Positions 11,700-23,202 of a stretch of 64,000 nt of DNA are shown piece after piece. Every line of letters starts with the position of its first letter. Position 1 is the stretch's first letter. A program made the translations under genes and the position numbers. The DNA is from Raphanus sativus (Eukaryota; Streptophyta; Magnoliopsida; Brassicales; Brassicaceae), in the NCBI RefSeq assembly GCF_000801105.2, contig NC_079518.1, forward strand, positions 14,922,800-14,986,799. The letters run 5' to 3'. The notes under the pieces are model-generated. The model worked only from the letters and a program-made list of their open reading frames with translations, ran no database searches and was not told the DNA's origin.

Positions 11700-14057
11700 G
11701 ATGTATTTTGCGTGAAATATAGAGGTCTGAACAATAATAGATTCTACATAATGGTCAGGAATTGGATTAATATTCAGAGGCCACTTTTATGGAGCTTTCT
11801 TGGAAACTCATATTCAGAAAATAATGAAAGAATGATATTAATGTGATTCATGTTGGTTGGAGGTATTTTGGGAACTATGACCACCACGATTCAGGACAAA
11901 TATTAGTAGTTGGGGACCCTACAGTGTCGTGTTATAGAGCTTCAGCTCAATCTGCGACTTGTAGTATATTTATTACTAGATCTTGACCCGTGCGACCGCA
12001 CGGATATTAATTTTCTGTTTTAGTTTTTATTTATTTATACTAATAATGTATTTGTAATACTTGATCGTTTTACATTGACTACGTTAGGGATGTGTATTTG
12101 GATACCCACTGGTTCAGTTAAAATCTATTCGGGTTTGAGATTCCCGAGTTTAAAGATTTCAGCAACATTCAAATATTTATAAATTTTGGTTTCGATTTGA
12201 TTCGGGTAGTTGCGGGTTCAGTTCGGATACGGATAACCCGTTTGAATTATTTTAAAATTTTCAAAATTTATGTTTACTTTAAATTTCTCAAAACATATAG
12301 ATTTGAATAATGTAAGCCAAAATACCTAAATTAAAAATTAAAAAAAACAGGTTGAAGTTCAATATTTTGATGGAGAATAAATATATATATTAAATATTTT
12401 TGGTGTTTGATTATTGTTTATCTACTTTATATGTTTACTTTTGACTATTTTTTATATTTTCAAATAGTTTAGACAACTTTCAGTTTAAGTTGACAAAAAG
12501 ACAACTTTAAAATATCATTAATTGTTAGAAGAATAAAAAACAAAATATATTAATCTAACTAAAAAGACAAACATTAAAATAGAAAAAAAACACATTAATC
12601 TAACTGAAAAAGACAAACATTAAAACATGAAAGAAAAAGAAACACATTAATATAACTGAAAAAGACAAGCATTAAAATATGAAATTCAATTTAATTCTCA
12701 GTGGCATGCAATTGTAAATAACACTGAAAACTAAGGGATATTCTATATGCGTACTTCTGTTTTAATAAGATAGATGACAGAGAAGGTCCACTTTCCAGTA
12801 ACCTTTGTTTATGGTTTTAATATAGTCATGGAGCGTCAGACTTTATGAAATGAGCTCGTTCACATTCATGATTCATCTCTGGTTCACTCGTCTCCTTGGT
12901 CGGTTGTGGGAAACTTTAACCAGATTATTCGTATCAGCCAACATTCAGAGTTTCCTCACATTGTGGTTGACTCTGCAGGAGTTGACGCCTTGAATTTTGC
13001 TATGCAGGAGGCTGAGTTGTTTGGAACAAGCTAAGGGTGTCCCGTTCACTTGGTGGAATAACAGTGATTCTGATCCGATCTCTAAAAGGATATACCATGC
13101 ACTCATAACCAGCTTGGGCATCATCTTTTCCAGACTCGTACGCGGACTACCTTGATCCTGATCAGTCTGATCATTCTCCTTGTATATTAAAGGTTCCATC
13201 GTTAAGAATAGAGGGCACAAACCCTTTAAGTTCTACCATCACCTAATTGATCACCCGGATTTTGGTAATATGGTATCTTCTGCTTGGATTGGTGTTGTTG
13301 TCTCTGGCTCCGAGCAATTCAAGTATATAAGATGTATGAAGCTGCTCAAACCTAATATGAGAAAGCTCAACAAAAATAACTATAGTGGGATTACAAAAGG
13401 GGTCAAGCAGCAGTCTGAAATTGTTGAGAATCTACAGCGTCTCTTGCTCACTGATCCTAATACTTCCACAGCGACAACAGAGCATGAGGAGAGAGCAAAG
13501 CTAAATGTTCTTCTCAATGCTGAGTTCAAGTTCTTTAAGCCAAAAACAGAAGGGAACCTAGGAATCCGACGCTTGGAAGAGTTTCAAACAGTTTTTGAGC
13601 TTAAACAAGTATGGAATTTCTTCTCCGAATCTGGCTCTATTTGGTTGCATAGCTTAAGAGTAAAGTCCTAATGGGGTAGAGCTTTTGGATAGCGACTAAT
13701 TCTAACAGATTCTCTCCGACGGTCAAGCGTATGCTCATGGTTAGAGATCGTGTCTCTAGTTAATGCATTGCAACGTTGGAGACCGGAGAACAGTTAGTTT
13801 CTGGTTTAATTGACTGATCTAGTTCTTGTTTTGGTGCTTCATCAATAATTAAATTGTTGGTGCAAGATCTGATCTACAACATTTGGCGAGAGATAAACAA
13901 TTGTATCTTCATACTAATACCATCTTCTGAAGTTGTGATCGTTGCAAGAGTGGACCGCTCTATGAAAGATCGACTCCTTTCCATTCAACCGGCCTCCAAA
14001 GGCTCTTATTCGTTAATGCAGCTCTATTTTTCTGTATTTAATTTTTTTTTGCCGTAG
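11700..14057 (+). pseudogene. LINE ORF2 relic with the RT deleted, split by a Helitron
   Basis: In order it keeps the endonuclease start (RGLNN...MVRNW, originally WNIRGLN), the endonuclease core (VTFVYGFN, VVGNFNQI, FTWW-like TWWNNSDSDPISKR, SDHSP) and the linker helix region (13350-13540). It then jumps directly to post-RT sequence (NLGIRRLEEF...LKQVWNFFSESGSIW). The final part (13854-14057) carries the typical LINE C-terminus (IWREINN...DRSMKDRLLSI). The whole RT core is missing at about 13540-13550. A Helitron occupies 11976-12774. Several stops and frameshifts are present. Confidence 0.8.
11976..12774 (-). mobile_element. Short non-autonomous Helitron
   Basis: On the minus strand the element starts TCTATCTTATTAAAACAGAAG and ends with a GC-rich hairpin (CCGTGCGGTCGCACGG) then GTCAAGATCTAG. 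It sits between A and T with no target duplication, all canonical for Helitrons. It has no Rep/helicase. The host LINE endonuclease frame continues across the insertion when the 799 bp are skipped, which confirms both ends. Confidence 0.9.
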
Positions 14058-15660
14058 TTAAATTTCATATGATTTCTTGTAATAAGTGATTTCCAGAACT
14101 TTATAAACTAAAAAAATGGTATAAATCTTAATATTTACACTAAAAAATGAAACATTGCGGTAAATTTGTTTTGGACGAACATACGATTCGTACAATGTAG
14201 TATAATAATGATATAATATGGTTTTTATTTAATTAATTTACCGGGAGTGTGATTATAAATAACTGAATGTATGCATGGAGGAAGAGACCATACATTTTTC
14301 ATAAAATGTAGTTGTTAACAGTTCGCTTTAAATGCGTATATTGTGAACTGCATAATGAGATTGCATGTTTCATGTATTGTCACTTCAGTTAGATAAGCAA
14401 ATACTGTATGAATTAGATTCTGGACCAACATGTAGAAAGATATTAACGATTTTATATGATTAGAAAAAGGAGAATGCATGGTTTGATAAATTGATAATGA
14501 GAAGGGATGTCAGGCCAGATCAAAGAGATGTTAATAGGGGTGAGAGTCCATGTGGTCAGACTCATTGGCTTTTGCCATGTGGTTGTTATATCAAATTGTA
14601 CCCCAATCGGAAAGTAAATTTTTATGTTTAACAAAAAGTCCATGGTATAATCAGTACTCATCTGTCACCGTTAGTTCCAAAAGATCAAACATAATCAGAA
14701 TGAGAAATATAAAATTTCTACCAAGTATTATTAGCCAACTGTAAAAGTCTATAGGTTAAAAGTTCTAAAATTACATGATTGAATGGTGAAATTAATATTA
14801 CATGATAGGTTCGGGCGCTCGGATCTTTCGAGTTGGATTCAGGTCGATTTCTTTCGACTTCGGGTGTTTAGTGTTCTAAACATTTTGGATTTAACTAGAT
14901 ATTTTTTTTTTGTTTTTGATTTTGTTTGATGTTTTTTGGGTCTATTCGATTCGAGTCTATAAATAAAATATTTATAATATCCGGATCGATAACAGGTTAG
15001 GTTAGGTTCAACTATTTACGATCCAAACTGACCAAAAATACCTGAATTCCATAAGAATTTTGCCGAAATATATCATATTATCTTAAAAACAAAAATGAAC
15101 TATTAATCATTTTAAACTCGGAATTTGATATTTATTGTCAAAAATTCAACATTTAAAATTTCATATTACTTAAAATGTTACAAAATAGTTTTGCAAATTA
15201 CTAATTAAAACAAATTTCAACTAAATTATAAAACTAAAATCTATAGAATAGAACAAATAAAATTATAGTTTTGATATTCATATTTTTTATATCGATATCA
15301 GTCGGTTCTTATCAGATTATGTATATTTTGGTTGGTTCTTTTTGGATCTTCCAATATATAGAAATTTTGGATTTAACCAGACATTTATAGATTTTTGGTT
15401 CGGCTTTCAATTAAGTATTTTTGTAACGATCCAGGTTTGATAAATGGGAAGGCTTATTATATGATAATATGATTTTAAATTTGAAAATATCACAGGGGTT
15501 GATGCAGAATATTCCGTTTATTTATTTCAATGCTTTTCACTCGTGCGACTATTTAAAAAAAAAACAAAAATAATCTTGTTACATTAATTATAATTCCACT
15601 GACAAACAAAAAAAAGTAATCAAGGAGAATGATAGTTGTAATACGAGTATGATTAGGTTA
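14058..15660. other. AT-rich intergenic DNA upstream of PPD
   Basis: No gene seen. It includes degenerate repeats rich in TTCGG/GATTC words (about 14810-15050 and 15290-15420), of the type common in Brassica spacers. The last few hundred bases would include the PPD promoter. I could not name a specific element. Confidence 0.5.
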
Positions 15661-15810
15661 AGACAACAAGAATCAGACGTGGCAGTATAGGGAGCTTCCC
15701 CGGGGCTCTCAAAAACCATTCTCCCAAATTTCAAGCCCATAGGACTCTCGTCTTAGACTTCTTCCCTAGTTCCTTTTTTTTTATAACCTCCAATAATTAC
15801 AAAAACACCC

Positions 15811-15843
15811 ACTCCTCCTCTCCTCTCCTCTCCTCTCCTCTCC
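15811..15843. repeat. (TCCTC)n pyrimidine tract in the PPD leader
   Basis: At least five perfect CTCCT pentamers followed by CCCGCGGGAG lie 47-79 bp before the PPD start codon. Pyrimidine-rich patches are common in plant core promoters and leaders. The length of this pentamer array may vary between lines. Confidence 0.7.
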
Positions 15844-15889
15844 CGCGGGAGCCTCCCTGAAATCCGCCGGAATCTGAGAAAGAAAAGAG

Positions 15890-17950
15890 ATGGACGCAGC
15901 AGGAGGAGGAGTGACTTCCGCGAAGTCCATACTGGAGAAGCCTCTGAAGCTCCTCACCGAAGATGACATTTCTCAGCTCACACGCGAGGATTGCCGCAAG
16001 TTCCTCAAGGACAAAGGTCTTTTCGATTTCTCTCTTCTTTATTGAGGTCTGCTGCTGACACGTGTCGTAAACAGGAATGCGCAGGCCTTCTTGGAACAAA
16101 TCTCAGGCGATCCAGCAAGTTTTATCTCTCAAAGCTCTCTTTGAGCCCGGCGACGATTCCGGCGCCGGCATCCTCCGCAAGATCCTCGTCTCTCCGCCGA
16201 ATCCCAATCCCACTCGCGTGAGTGAGCCTCTCTCTCTCTATTTCTGTGTTCCGATTTTGGTCCTTGTTGTTGTTGATGTGCGTATTATGTCCCCTGACAG
16301 GTTACAACAGCCAACGAACAGATTCGTTCTCAGGAAGATGATGGCTCCAGCCTCAGAAGAGATTCTCCAAGATCAGCTGAGTTCTCCGGCGGTTCTGTAC
16401 CCGACAAAGACAGCTACAACACTCTCTCTCCCAGGTTTATCTTTTAGTTAGATTTTTGTTTAGGGTTCATACCACATCGTTGGTGGATAGTGTTTAGGTC
16501 AAACTTTATAAAGCCACATCCTTTTCACTTAGATTATGTCATTATCTGTATCTGTACAGCTTCTGTTTCCAGATCTTCTTGGTTTCTTCTGGTCTTTGGT
16601 GAAATGACTTTGCCAGTTAATAGAAAAAAAAAACAGGTTTTTTACTCCACTGGTAAACCTTTTTGGGCGTATGATTTGATTTATGTTTACAAACATGAGT
16701 TTTTAGCGTAGTCCATGTATTATAAGCTTTGATATGATGTGCTTGTTGTTTATGTAAACGAGTTCTGGTGGAAAACAAGCTGTTTTAAACACGCTTGTCT
16801 GTAATGTTTGTAGCAGAAGCCCAGCAGAAACAAGTGCGCCGGTTGGGCAAATGACCATATTCTATAGTGGGAAAGTGAGTGTGTATGATGGTGTACCACC
16901 TGAAAAGGTAACATTCATTTTTGTCCTGCCTCCACCTTGATGCCATCATGCATCTCAGTATATTTGGTTTTGCAGGCCCGGTCTATCATGCAGTTTGCGG
17001 CCAACCCGATTGATTTGCCTGAATATGGTGTTTCTGCTTCTGCTAGAATGATTTCCAAGCCCATGACCATGAGTAAAGGTAAGCTTTTTCTAAAGTATCT
17101 GATTTTCTTTTTCTCAGTTGATGGGTAGATAGTTGCTTCAAACTTGAAATGATTTTGTTTCTTTTAAGTGTATTATTAAAATGGAAAAAGTGAATGGACC
17201 TGCATCTTCAGCTTTTTCTAATAGATAGAGTACATGTTGCTTCTTTTAGTTGTGCTAGGTTTTTAATTGTGATTTCTTTTTTTTGTTTGCAGAGAAGATG
17301 GTTGAACCTTCCCATTATGGCCTTGAAAAGGCAAATGCTTCTCGAGATTCTGGTACCAACAGTGTTTCAACATTATCTTAATATCTCCGAGAGCACATTT
17401 TGATTCATAAACTTGACTTGCTTGTTCTGCAGACACACTCTTAATATTTTGTTTTGTTGTGTTAATGGTCGTGCTTGTGTGTGTGTCTTGTTGGGTCTTT
17501 ATGAAGATGCGGAGGGTCAGGCTAACAGGAAAGTGTCGTTGCAAAGATATCTTGAAAAGCGGAAGGATAGGTGCTTTTAAAAAGAAACAAATACCTCACA
17601 GATTTATTCCATCCAAATAGCTGAATACTAATGTGTTTTTTTCTTGGTGAGCAGGAGATTGTTTAAGAACAAAAAGGCTCCAGGAGTTGCATCATCTAGC
17701 TTGGAGATGTATCTGAATCGTAGTCAGCCAGTGACCAACGCATATTCACAAAGCCTTGGCGGCGGCACAGGAAGAGGAGAACAGCACGATTCAGCTGAAA
17801 ATCAGAGAAGAAGTCCCAATCTATCAGTTGATCTGAACAGTGACTTAAATAGTGAAGGTAAGAAGATAACTATTGCTAAAAAAAAAAAATGTTTCCAATG
17901 TGTTTCCTTAAAAATCTCTATTTGCTTGTGTTTCTATTCTAGATAACTAA
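15890..17950 (+). CDS. PPD: PEAPOD (TIFY4) transcriptional regulator
   Basis: Coding exons: 15890-16016, 16075-16217, 16301-16434, 16817-16907, 16976-17078, 17293-17352, 17507-17570, 17655-17857, 17943-17950. All introns are GT-AG, phases agree, and the product is 310 aa, close to the 313-315 aa of Arabidopsis PPD1/PPD2. Domains: an N-terminal PPD domain (about residues 12-70; LLTEDDISQLTREDCRKFL), a TIFY/ZIM motif TIFYSG (148-153), and a Jas-like segment (about 227-250; SLQRYLEKRKDRRLFKNKK) split by intron 7. PEAPODs act in the nucleus as adaptors with KIX8/9 and NINJA-TOPLESS to repress meristemoid proliferation, limiting leaf and seed size. The start is the first ATG after the pyrimidine-rich leader. 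The last exon encodes only the final residues and stop (DN*). PPD1 versus PPD2 orthology cannot be decided here. Confidence 0.95.
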
Positions 17951-18250
17951 CAAGATGACCAAAAACTGGGGATGGTATTACGGGTCAAAAGGCTCATCAG
18001 AAAGCAGACGAGGATTGTTCTCTAGTTCATAAACATGGCACAAGAAGATTGAGCTGGAGGAGTCTTGTGATCGATCAATTTCTGTTTAATTTTCTTTTTT
18101 TTTTCTTTTTTTGTATCAATCTTTTTGTTAGGTATGTAGTGCTGAGTTAGGTTAGTGACGGAAATGTTATTTGGTTCACTTGGAGAGAGAGATGGCGATG
18201 ATTTTTCCGGTTCGCATTATGTAAATGTTCGTCTTTTTCTTTTCTTATGA
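17951..18250 (+). other. Probable PPD 3' UTR
   Basis: This is T-rich sequence after the stop codon, with no start of another gene before the transposon-like DNA at 18396. The exact poly(A) site cannot be seen. Confidence 0.4.
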
Positions 18251-18395
18251 CACTCTAGACAAATGAGACGCCTTTGTTGATTCTCTAACTTCGAATTTCC
18301 ATCGCTACGAAACTTATATGTTCATTACCATGACCAGCCAGCTCTCTCTTCTTCACCGCTACACAATGAGAGCAGTTCCAACAATTAAAAAAATA

Positions 18396-18425
18396 CTAGA
18401 TTTTGATCCGCACGCCCGTGCGGGT
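18396..18425 (-). mobile_element. Helitron 3' terminus
   Basis: On the minus strand a GC hairpin (CCCGCACGGGCGTGCGG) is followed by ATCAAAATCTAG and then T, the Helitron 3' signature. The matching 5' end (an inverted TCTATCTTATTAAAA) was not found upstream, so only the terminus is claimed. The element probably extends into the AT-rich DNA above it. Confidence 0.65.
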
Positions 18426-20155
18426 ATATTTTTATAAAATATTTTATTTTTATATGTCAATATTAGAGTGGGAAAAAGAATCTCAATCCAAAAAAATCAA
18501 ACCGATCCCGATCCAAAAAGAAGTACCAAACCTAAACCGATATTGATTAAATATCAAAATTTTGGTATTTATAGAAATGAAACCGAATCTGATCCGAACG
18601 AAAGTATTTCGGATATCCAAATGTATTTGAAATAGATCTATATACTTATATATATTATTTTTTAGATTTAATGTATATAAAACATCCAGAATATATATAT
18701 AGTACTTTTAAGTTGGTTTAAATAATTGAAAATATATTTAAATAGTCAAATGTAAACATCTAAAATAGTTAAAGTATACTCAAAACACCAAATATACTTA
18801 AAATAATTATTGATTCTCTCTCTAAATATTTAAATCAAACCAATTTATATATTAAGTTCAGGTATTCTAACATATGTTATTCAAATTTATATGTAATATA
18901 TTATTTTGTTTATATATTTTGAGAAATTTAAACTATATAACAAATTTTGAAATAATTTAAATGGGTTAGCCGACCCGAATAAACCCGCAAAGATCCAAAT
19001 CATATCCGAACCAAAATTTAAAAATATCCGAATGTGACTAAAATCTTTGACCCCATATCTGAAACCAAAACAAACCCAAACCTAACCCGATTGGATATCT
19101 GAACGTCCACCTCTAATTCACAATCTATTTTTTTTTCTTTAAAAAACAGAGTAAACATATAATTAATAGTATTTTATATGTAATATCATATAAATAATCA
19201 CATATATTATATTTAAAAATTTAATATGAAATATAAAAATCATAATTTAAGTTGGTATATGAAATTTGACTTTGTATTATATTTTTCTTATATGTATTGA
19301 AAAGCTTTTTAATAATGATTTTGGAAAAACTCATTAATATTCAAGTTGAATATGCTTAATAAGTTTTTATATTGCTACTTCTTTAGAAAAACAAAATACA
19401 TTATTTAGACAGAAACATTTAAAATAATGCTTTGCATATTATGAAATAAGAACATACAATAATAAGTAAAGATTTTTGCTATCATTAAAAATTAAAAAAT
19501 TGGCCCATTTTTCGTTATCATTAAAAATTTAGTATTTAACAAAGTTACAATATGGATCATATCGGACTTAAAACATGATTCAAACTCTTATTTTCCTGTA
19601 AAAGAAACTCAGTTGCTTTCTACCGACTTTTCACATCCACGAAAAAAGTTTAACCTTATTTCTTTGTCGGTATCGGCCCTTTGCATGGTGAGTTTTTCTA
19701 AAAACCGAAAGAATTTGTTCTTAGATTTAACAAATCCGTCAGATGATAAATCAATCAGCAGATTTCTGCATAAAGGTTGACTAACTACGGTCATCAAAAA
19801 GGTTAATTTTTGGGTTTTAGATAAATGATGACTGTGTTATATACAATTTTTTAATTCAAATATATACAAATTAGATGATAAATATTTCTTTCCAGAAATA
19901 TATTTTCATTTTTCTAAAAAAAGTCAGTTTTATTCCATTTTTAGAACGCTACTTTTGATTTTATATTTCTGATCAATAATATTTGATATATTATTTATAT
20001 ATTTATTTGTGATCATATTTTACAATTAAGTTATAAATTTATCTTAATATAATTATATTTGTGTCAAAATAAGATAATTCAACTTAAATTTTCTGAATTG
20101 ATTTAAACTTTATTTTGGTTGCTTTCATATTTTAATTCGTAAAAAGACTTGAATT

Positions 20156-20157
<2 letters not shown>
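18426..20157. other. AT-rich, transposon-derived intergenic DNA
   Basis: Degenerate runs built from AACCCGA/CCGAACC/AATCCAAA words (18470-19110) are the common Brassicaceae spacer repeats. No open frame with recognisable similarity was found. A 62-codon minus-strand frame at 19609-19797 has no recognised family. Confidence 0.5.

Positions 20158-20208
<51 letters not shown>
20158..20208. repeat. (TA)n microsatellite
   Basis: About 25 uninterrupted TA dinucleotides, likely polymorphic. Confidence 0.9.
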
Positions 20209-20212
<4 letters not shown>

Positions 20213-20961
20213 CTAAAATGTAAACATTTTCTATATATGATTTTTTTTTCTTATCATCTAGAATGTAATTTAGACTATCATACAAAAATGTATTGTCAAA
20301 TGCTAATAGTTGTAATTATATGTAAAAGCATAGTATATTTCATATTATTGTGTATAGTATATATCTCTATTTATAATCTCACGTCATTTAATTATTGAGT
20401 AATATAACTTTTGAGTTACTTGTATTGTTCTCAAATGGCCTAAAAATTAATATCAAAATGGTAAGTGTATTAATGTTATGATCAGATCAGATTTATATAA
20501 TAGTAGGAAGACATTAACACTAATATATTAAATATCTTTTTATGATCAAACATTAGTATAATTATATTATTTATATATAAATGGTTCGAACATTGAATAT
20601 TGAATAAGTAAAGATTTTGATGGTTTCGTTTGTGTTTTTGAGAACATGCAGATTTGCTAATGAAACATATTGTGTGCAAGTTATTATCGTAGTGAGAATT
20701 AGATAAATTTGTAAACCAAGCCCACAATGAATTATTGGGCTACAGAACGTCAATAGCGCGTACTAATTAGAAGCGAAGTAACGGTTTGGAAATGTGTTAA
20801 ACGACAGTTTAAATCTGGTGGCATAGGGTGGTAATTTTTGTGCAAAATTCAGGGCTATTCTTATTTATACTTCAGCCTTAATAGTTTAGATTTAAAACAT
20901 GAAAGAGAATGGACAAAAAATCTAAAAAACTATTTAGAAACCCAAATAACATAATATCATT

Positions 20962-21112
20962 CACTTATTTTTCAACTGATTTAAGAGAACGAAAATTTAA
21001 TCATTTAATTATAATATTGATATTTTTTCATGTTATTTACTTATTTTCAACTGATTTAAGAGATCGAAAATTTAATCATTTAATTATAATATTGATATTA
21101 TTTTTTTCATGT
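20962..21112. repeat. 75-bp tandem duplication
   Basis: Two near-identical copies with a 75-bp period; CTGATTTAAGAGA occurs at 20976 and 21051. The sequence is AT-rich and non-coding and lies next to a LINE relic. Confidence 0.8.
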
Positions 21113-21119
21113 TAGACTG

Positions 21120-21690
21120 TTTTTACTGATAATGCTGCTCTAAGATGTCGTGGTTTTTGCTCAATCCAGTCTCTGAAAGTGCGCTTGTATAATATCAAAT
21201 AAGAAAGAAATCCCAGTGAACACTATCATAAGCTTTGGATAGTCAAATCTCGGACATCCTCTTGATATTTCACTAGGTTTATAGAAGTTCTAGACCAGCT
21301 TAGATGCAAGCAAAACATTTTCATATAGCAATCTACCGTGTACAAATCCCACTTTGTTTAACCGAGCTATAATCTGAAATGATTTGTGTGTCTCTTCTTA
21401 TGGATTCTTTCTATCACTTTAATTTATAGTTGAGCATGCATAGAGATATCGGTAATATCGGCCTTCTTAACCTTTGATATCCGTGTTATTGTTGTTGCAC
21501 TGAATCGCCTTAACATACGACTTATATACTGATGAAAAACTATCGGATTGCTTTGATTGTGTATTCCCCTACAACACTCCAAGCTAACCATAAATGTAAA
21601 AATAGGCTATATATAGTGATTGATCTCTAGACCGTCTCTTCTTTCCTCCAATGAGCCCTCTTTGGCAAACTCAACTTCTGCACTTATTAG
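21120..21690 (-). pseudogene. LINE reverse-transcriptase relic
   Basis: Minus-strand frames contain KAYDSVHWDF (RT motif A neighbourhood, D and W kept) and FVHGRLLYENVLLASKL, which matches the QSAFV.GR.i.eNvLlA.E segment of plant LINE RTs. Upstream is a decayed ITxxPKVKxAD...PIS block. Multiple frameshifts and stops are present. Only the N-terminal half of the RT remains. Confidence 0.75.
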
Positions 21691-22151
21691 ATCAAGGTTA
21701 TAAGCAAAGTGTTTTATTGTAAGATTTGGAAAATTGACCCAAAAACAATGAAACAACGGTATTGAAATTCTGAGATATACGGATTGACATTTGACATTAA
21801 AAAGTTTTTTTGAAACATGAACTTGTTAAACGGAATAAATACAAACAAATATTACACCAAAGTATTTTCAACAACCAACATTTATTTCGTTCAGGTCTTT
21901 CTCAAAAAAAAAGAAAAAAACATTTCGTTCAGGTGAATGTGAAGTGTGAACATAGCAATAGGCCAAGAAAAGAATCTCAGTACTAATGGGCTTTAATAGC
22001 CCATTTAACATATAAACGTCCAAAACGAGGTCACCTGAGTTCTCTCGACGACGACGACTGTAGTCTCTCTTTCGCTCGCATCGTTGATCCTCCGAAGGTC
22101 TCTCTTGTCGATTCTCGTTTCTTTCCCCACCTTCGGAACTCTAAAGCAAAG

Positions 22152-22655
22152 GTTTGGCTTCTTGAATCTGCTAATTTCTCAGACATTTTCAGTCAAGCGT
22201 CTTGGACGATGATTTACTAAAGAATCTCTATGAATGGTACCGAACCGCCGAATGTAGAAAAAATATTTTTATGGGTCTTTTGTCTTTTTGAAATTGCTAA
22301 CTCTTGAACGAAGCTTTGATAACTCTCTCTCATGAACACTTACTTGTCTGCCAACTGTTTGTTAAAATGCCTGACAGAAAATTTTACACAGTTTACACTC
22401 TTAGATTCTCTTCCATGTTCCGGTTTTCTTTTTGAGTACTGTGGAAAGTAGGAAACTTTGCTGGTGCATGCATAGTTTTGAATCCTGGAAAACAGAAACT
22501 TTGATGCTGAGCAGACAGTACTATGAAAGTAAAGGTTTTAGATATCTTGTAGTTGCATTGTGTTTGTCTGATGATGTTACTGTTGGTGATTGGTGAAAAG
22601 TGAAAACTTACATGTTGTTTCTGAGAAGAATGTTTTTTTTTTTTTGGTTTTGAAG
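22152..22655 (+). other. Probable 5' UTR intron of NRPE7
   Basis: A donor (AAAG|GTTTGG) and an acceptor after a 13-base T tract (GAAG|GGTTTG) bracket 504 bp just before the start codon. A leader intron ending some 10 bp before the ATG would explain the poly-T tract. This is inferred from splice-site sequence only. Confidence 0.4.
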
Positions 22656-22665
22656 GGTTTGAAAC

Positions 22666-23202
22666 ATGTTTCTCAAAGTCGAGTTGCCATGGAACGTGAT
22701 GATCCCTGCTGAAAACATGGATGCGAAAGGTCTTATGCTGAAGAGGACTATTCTGGTTCAGTTGCTAGAGGCTTTTGCGTCGAAGAGAGCAACCAAGGAG
22801 CTTGGCTACTACTTAACAGTCACGTCTCTAGACAAGATCGGAGAGGGCAAAATCAGGGAGCACACTGGTGAAGTTATGTTCCCTGTCGTTTTCAGCGGGA
22901 TGACCTTCAAGATCTTCAAAGGAGAGATACTTGAAGGTGTGGTGCACAAGGTGCTGAGGCACGGTGTCTTCATGAGGTGTGGTCCTGTCGAGAACGTCTA
23001 CCTCTCTCACCTGAAGATGCCTGATTACAAGTACCTCCCTGGAGAGAACCCCATCTTCATGAACGAGAAGATGTCTAGGATTCAGGTTGATACTTTGGTC
23101 AGATTTGTGGTGATTGGGACCAAGTGGATGGAGGTTGAGAAGGAGTTTCAGGCGTTGGCTAGCCTTGAAGGGGACTACCTTGGACCGATCTCTGAAGAGT
23201 GA
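22666..23202 (+). CDS. NRPE7: RNA polymerase V/IV subunit 7
   Basis: A single uninterrupted coding exon gives 178 aa, the length I recall for Arabidopsis NRPE7 (At4g14660). The protein begins MFLKVELPWNVMIPAENM and closely follows that protein rather than Pol II RPB7. The N-terminal SHS2/tip half (about 1-80) is followed by an S1-type OB fold (about 80-170), including FKGEILEGVVHKVLRHGVFMRCGP. In plants this subunit pairs with subunit 4 to form the stalk of Pol V (and a paralogue that of Pol IV), which transcribe loci for RNA-directed DNA methylation in the nucleus. The frame has no stop or frameshift and keeps the expected C-terminus (EGDYLGPISEE). Assignment to the Pol V paralogue rather than a close copy is by overall resemblance recalled from memory. 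Confidence 0.93.
   Translation: MFLKVELPWNVMIPAENMDAKGLMLKRTILVQLLEAFASKRATKELGYYLTVTSLDKIGEGKIREHTGEVMFPVVFSGMTFKIFKGEILEGVVHKVLRHGVFMRCGPVENVYLSHLKMPDYKYLPGENPIFMNEKMSRIQVDTLVRFVVIGTKWMEVEKEFQALASLEGDYLGPISEE

Noticed and set aside
15781..16451. Minus-strand frames across PPD exon 1 and plus frames that read through its introns
   Set aside because: The spliced PPD model explains the region with correct phases and a known protein; the other frames overlap it.
20103..20285. Minus-strand 60-codon frame
   Set aside because: It is mostly Tyr-Ile repeats from the (TA)n microsatellite.
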